64,000 bases of DNA from Synaphobranchus kaupii (lineage: Eukaryota > Chordata > Actinopteri > Anguilliformes > Synaphobranchidae). Under the pieces are notes generated by a model. The model was not told where the DNA came from, made no database searches, and saw only the letters and a program-made list of their open reading frames with translations. The stretch's first letter is position 1. The number at the start of each line of letters is the position of its first letter. Of this stretch, positions 59,951-64,000 are shown piece after piece. The position numbers were made by a program, and so were the translations under genes. The stretch spans positions 117,526,412 through 117,590,411 of the forward strand of contig CM056376.1 of NCBI GenBank assembly GCA_029718625.1, written 5' to 3'.

Positions 59951-60670
59951 TATGTGAGACGCACCTGAATAGAGAGAGATACCCCTAAATAAAGATTTAC
60001 CTGAATGGGCCTTTTCTGAGTGTGAGCTATCACAAAACCGCTGCCTTCCAGGTGAGCAGGTGATTCTCACAAGGCTTCTGGAGCGAAGTGTCTGTGGCAC
60101 ATGTTGACCCCTGATGTCTTTGGGCTTGCACTCCATGTTTGTATGATTGGGGGTGGAGTCTCTTATACTGATGGACAGCACCCAAGCAGTTGTGGCTCAC
60201 AAAGGAACAGGGGTGGGGCCACAGAGAGCTGGGACACTCAGCCACCTGTACGCCTGACTCACACCCCGGTTAGATAAAGAGGAACAATGGGGGCGCTTGC
60301 ACAGGAACAGGTAATCTGCCCTCTATCTCTAATGTCCCAATGCCCCTCTTAGAACATCCCACAGAGGGGGGAGTGCCTCCACCAAGACTAATAAACTTGA
60401 AAAAGCAATTCATGATTTAGAATTCCCTGGGGGAACCTCCTCCACACCTCACACCAGCCTGTTTCATCTTCTCCCTGTCTACATTTAAACAGTGTGATGA
60501 AAGGAGGATGAGGAGAAAATGAAGGAGAAGGAGACCCACACATATAGGATGCTGTGTGTTTCATATGGTTATAAAAGCCGCTGTTCACTGCCTGTGTCTG
60601 AGTGAGGTAAACAGGAAGGGGAGAGAGACACATTGGATGCAGAGAGTATAAATCGCAGCAGCTCTAGGGA
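59951..60670. other. No gene recognised; apparently single-copy spacer
   Basis: About 700 bases of balanced composition without repeats found elsewhere in the window and without a domain-bearing frame. If a host exon exists in this window, this kind of sequence is where it could hide, but I see no convincing splice sites or conserved peptide. Confidence 0.4.
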
Positions 60671-60674
60671 GCAT

Positions 60675-60744
60675 GTGTATTTATGAGCTGGTATGTGTGT
60701 GTGTATGTGTGTGTGTGTGTGTGTGTATTAATGAGCTGCTAGGC

Positions 60745-60778
<34 letters not shown>

Positions 60779-60849
60779 TAATGAGCTGCTAGGCTTGTGT
60801 GTGTTTTTAAGCTGGTGTATGTGTGTTAGTGTTTGTGTATTATGAGCTG

Positions 60850-60913
<64 letters not shown>

Positions 60914-60985
60914 TAATGAGCTGCTAGGCTTGTGTGTGTTTTTAAGCTGGTATATGTGTGTTAGTGTTTGTGTATTATGAGCTGC
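60675..60985. repeat. GT microsatellite with a longer repeating spacer
   Basis: TG runs are separated by ATTAATGAGCTGCTAGGCTT, which occurs three times, and by TTTTTAAGCTGGT...TGTGTTAGTG, which occurs twice. The repeating period is thus larger than the dinucleotide. Confidence 0.9.
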
Positions 60986-61429
60986 TTTGTTTTTTTATTT
61001 TGTCCTTCCTCATGTGCTTGTCTGCCATTCAGCAGGATGCAGGATTCATGCAGCCTGATCTGGAGCTTTTCACTAAATAAATAAACAAATAAGTACGTAT
61101 TGTTCTTGTCCCATTTATCACAACTTGCATTTCAGCAGTTTGTATAACCCCATGTGTAGCTGAGCAAATATTTCATTTTATTTCATGCAATTTCCGTCAC
61201 CAAACTATTTCAACTTCACTGAAATTATTTACCAACTATATAGTGTACCTATTGACAGATTATTGACAGAGTATTTGCATTGTTCCAAAGCATAGTTAAC
61301 ATGTATGGTTGCAGTAAAATACGTAAATTTTGGGTTCCTATTACATGTACCTGTTGTAGTTGGGGCTTTGATTGGCGAAACACTCATTGGGCACAAGTGC
61401 CTTGTTATGTTTACCCGCTCGCATTTTAT
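60986..61429. other. Spacer, no gene recognised
   Basis: AT-rich sequence with only short frames; nothing recognised on either strand. Confidence 0.45.
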
Positions 61430-61765
61430 CAGAAGCATATGGATGCTTTCCATGGTAAGATGTGTTGTTTAGCTCTCTCCTTTATTTCATGCTAGCAACT
61501 GTAGCAAGTATAATAAAGCCATTTACTTGGGTAAACTGCATAAAGGTGCTGGCATTAAATTGCAAAAGTGTTTTAGAAACATGAAGTTATTAACACGAAT
61601 TAATGAGTGTAAACATTGTCATAATTTTGCGATTTTATTGACGATGTAGTGACGCCATTTCAGCTAATTAGTATGCCTACTTCTCATATTTCTATAGGGA
61701 GTGGGAGAAAGCTAACCGTATTCTTTCTGTGAATCTATTTTCCCCATGCTACTTTTTGTACAGGT
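61430..61765. repeat. Unexpanded paralogue of the minisatellite locus at 62090-62545
   Basis: AGAAGCATATGGATGCTTTCC at 61432 matches 62091, and GCTAACCGTATTCTTTCTGTG...TTTTCCCCATGCTACTTTTT at 61711-61758 matches the two borders of the later minisatellite. Here the unit is present once. Confidence 0.75.
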
Positions 61766-62140
61766 ATGTGACATGATTTATGAGTTTTAAAATGAGAGTT
61801 AAACTGAGTTGTAATATTGTTAAACTTGTTTTAAAAACATGATCTGTATGATTCATGATTCTAAAATGTACAAGCCACTATACGATGACAATCAATTTAT
61901 ACTATACTAGTAGGCTATGGCCAATTTGTTTTATATTAATTTTATTTTTGTATTTAAATAAAATGTGTTTCATTGAACATGCATATTAGAAGCAACAATA
62001 TACTGCATACTGGGATGTAATTAATAATAATATAATATTGGATTCATTTCATTCATAAATCTTGAATTTTTGTACATGCATTTACATAAGAGAAGCATAG
62101 TGGACGCTTTCCATGGTAGTGAAAGAGGGCTAACTGTATT

Positions 62141-62540
62141 CTTTCTGTGCATGTATTTTCCCCCATGATACTTTCTGTGCATGCATTTCCCCCCATGATA
62201 CTTTCTGTGCATGTATTTCCCCCCATGATACTTTCTCTGCATGTATTTTTCCCCCATGATACTTTCTGTGCATGTATTTTCCCCCATAATACTTTCTGTG
62301 CATGTATTTTCCCCCCATGATACTTTCTCTGCATGTATTTTTCCCCCATGATACTTTCTGTGCATGTATTTTCCCCATGATACTTTCTGTGCATGTATTT
62401 TCCCCCATGATACTTTCTGTGCATGTATTTTTCCCCCATGATACTTTCTGTGCATGTATTTTCCCCATGATACTTTCTGCGCATGTATTTTCCCCATGAT
62501 ACTTTCTGTGCATGTATTTTCCCCATGATACTTTTTGTAC
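62141..62540. repeat. 29-31-bp minisatellite, about 13 units
   Basis: Units contain ACTTTCTGTGCATGTATTTT followed by 4-6 C and ATGAT. Length differences come from the C and T runs. Minus-strand frames over it (KYHGG/ENTCTESIMG repeats) are by-products. Confidence 0.93.
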
Positions 62541-62711
62541 AGAATAAAATCTACAGATCCCATGTCCCTGGGCTTGGTGTGGCTGATTCCTCTGACGTCA
62601 TCTAAACTTTCACAGTGATTCCATGTGTGGATTCCAATCGCTTATTTTATCCGTCCTCTTCTCCTTGGCCCATGCCTGACCCGGAAATCGATCGAGGTTC
62701 GCCATCTTTAT

Positions 62712-63074
62712 GGACATTCCAAACCGCTAAATGCTCCTCGGAGGAGCGAGGAGTGGGAAACGAGGAGGCTCCCGGAAGGTGCTTCAGTGAGGAAACACAA
62801 GTTTGCAGAAGCCTTTTCTCGGAATGCGTGACATGCATAAATTATCCACCACTATTTACATCTGCCATGTCGCAGGTACACCCGTACACAAATGCAATTT
62901 TACCGTTCTTTAACATTTATTATAAAGCGCTAATCCATAATGACACTCATTATTTATAACTAACAAAAACAGAATTTATTCATGAAAAAATAAGCTAAAA
63001 ATAATTATAGTTAAGCACGTGAGCATAATATGACGCTGACGCTTGATTGAGCAAGGACGTTCCATTTGCCTAAT
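62712..63074. repeat. Dispersed repeat family D, copy 3
   Basis: Matches 13821-14184 in the same orientation, from GGACATTCCAAA to TTTGCCTAATG. Its right side continues past the point where copy 1 is cut by the Tc1 fragment. GGAGGAGCGAGGAG-type and CCTCGTTTCCTCC-type stretches form inverted partners. Confidence 0.8.
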
Positions 63075-64000
63075 GCATTTTTCCTCGTTTCCTCCATCCT
63101 TGTATCTAATCCTTGCATCCTTTCTCCGCAGCGGGCGCTCCTTTTTATTTTAGCGCCCAACACGGAGCTGTGTGTGTCCAATTCCCACCCCTTAGAATGC
63201 CCATTTTTTCTCCAACCGAGTTCACGGAGCAACCCCACTGCACAGGTGATAGAAAGCATGAGGATCTCACCTCAGTGCAAGCCCACAGCTGTCCTCCATC
63301 TGTTTCTTTCGGGCGCGCCTCTCGAGGTCCCGAAAATGACGTCACATAGAGGAGCTGGACAAATCCAGCTCGAGAGGATTTTATACCTGTACTTTTCCGA
63401 TTGAAGAATCAAATGCACTTCGAATAGAATAAACATATTTCTCCATATTTTAGAATGCATTAAGCGATGTGTGTGTTAGGAAACAGAAAATAGCCTACAT
63501 TACCTTATTAACGGGTATTTGCTTGGGTTGGTCAGAATATCAGGTCTAGTAAAGTGTGATAGCAGTGATGTTGGCAGTCGATTCACATTTTCATTATTTT
63601 AAAGGCTATGCTATACGGAATTACGTAATATTGTACCATTATTTGTACTATTTTTTCGTTTCTTTCTGGTAGGCTACAATAAACGACACTGATAAAACTA
63701 ATGAAGACATTACGGGCAATAACAACATCCCCGATAATAAAGAGCACTATCATAATGCATTAGAGTGATAACCCAATCTAATGATAGTAAGCTAATAGGC
63801 TGCTGATAATAGCCCTAAGAGTCACACAGATATCACTGATAATAGCACATAGCACTGAGATAATACGACCATAACACCTGAACACAATAACAGATAGCAG
63901 TCATTAGTCCCCCCCCCCCCCCAAGGACAAGAAAAAGCCCATTCCCTGTTGCTGCTTGCCAATGCATTGCGTTTATTATTTACACCACTTTTTTGATAAT
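63075..64000. other. Spacer with a CRE-like palindrome and nested hairpin; no gene recognised
   Basis: TGACGTCA lies at 63338-63345. GAGCTGGA (63352-63359) pairs with TCCAGCTC (63364-63371), and CCTCTCGAG (63318-63326) pairs with CTCGAGAGG (63369-63377). A TTTTATACC follows at about 63381. This could be promoter-like but no transcript is evident. A C run is at 63909-63922. Confidence 0.4.

Noticed and set aside
62021..62563. 180-codon minus frame of HAQKVSWGK-type repeats
   Set aside because: Translation of the 29-31-bp minisatellite; frame depends on C-run length and shifts between units.

Overview
This is a eukaryotic, animal nuclear window that looks like a teleost fish. The evidence is the repeat content: Tc1/mariner, hAT and PIF/Harbinger-like DNA transposons, L1-, L2- and I/Nimb-like LINEs, a tRNA-derived SINE with an L2-like tail, long GT microsatellites and short TA-rich spacers. 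I find no host protein-coding gene that I can defend. Nearly every long open reading frame is either a transposon or a by-product of stop-free tandem repeats. There is one 500-base assembly gap (15995-16494).

Layout. 1-806 is the 3' end of a decayed LINE with RNase H remnants. 885-13819 is a mosaic of two long duplicated segments (R1: 885-1908 and 9650-10718; R2: 8451-9595 and 12571-13819), a 1190-bp LTR-like insertion with a clean 5-bp target duplication and an empty-site paralogue (3026-4215), a 168-bp tandem repeat (5146-6075) and an apparently intact Tc1 transposon (11025-12555). 13821-15870 holds dispersed repeats, a Tc1 fragment, a foldback element and a GT microsatellite. 16803-25175 is a nested graveyard: a 5'-truncated L1-type LINE on the minus strand, broken by an IS630/Tc1-mariner-like element, which is itself broken by a second LTR-like insertion; a palindromic relative of the IS630-like element lies beside it. 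25825-29056 contains a 276-bp TTA-flanked MITE, a hAT-type element with an exact 8-bp target duplication, another LINE 3' end and a 1079-bp Harbinger-like element.

29295-54153 is the dominant feature: about 24.9 kb of tandem array made of a 27-bp unit (with an in-frame 24-bp variant), several layers of higher-order repeats, and four copies of one captured tRNA-SINE spaced 6000, 2498 and 6027 bp apart. A diagnostic base alternates T, C, T, C in the four SINEs, which indicates duplication of an ~8.5-kb block. The commonest unit variants all fall on wobble positions of one frame.

54154-64000 is spacer with a small inverted-repeat element (55631-55860), an L2 LINE with a mutated YADD box and a frameshift (56212-57810), long GT repeats, a 29-31-bp minisatellite whose unexpanded paralogue sits 400 bp upstream, and a third copy of a dispersed repeat. 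The elements do not form a pathway. What links them is insertion order (nesting), the shared 3' tail of the L2 LINE and the SINE, and repeated local segmental duplication.
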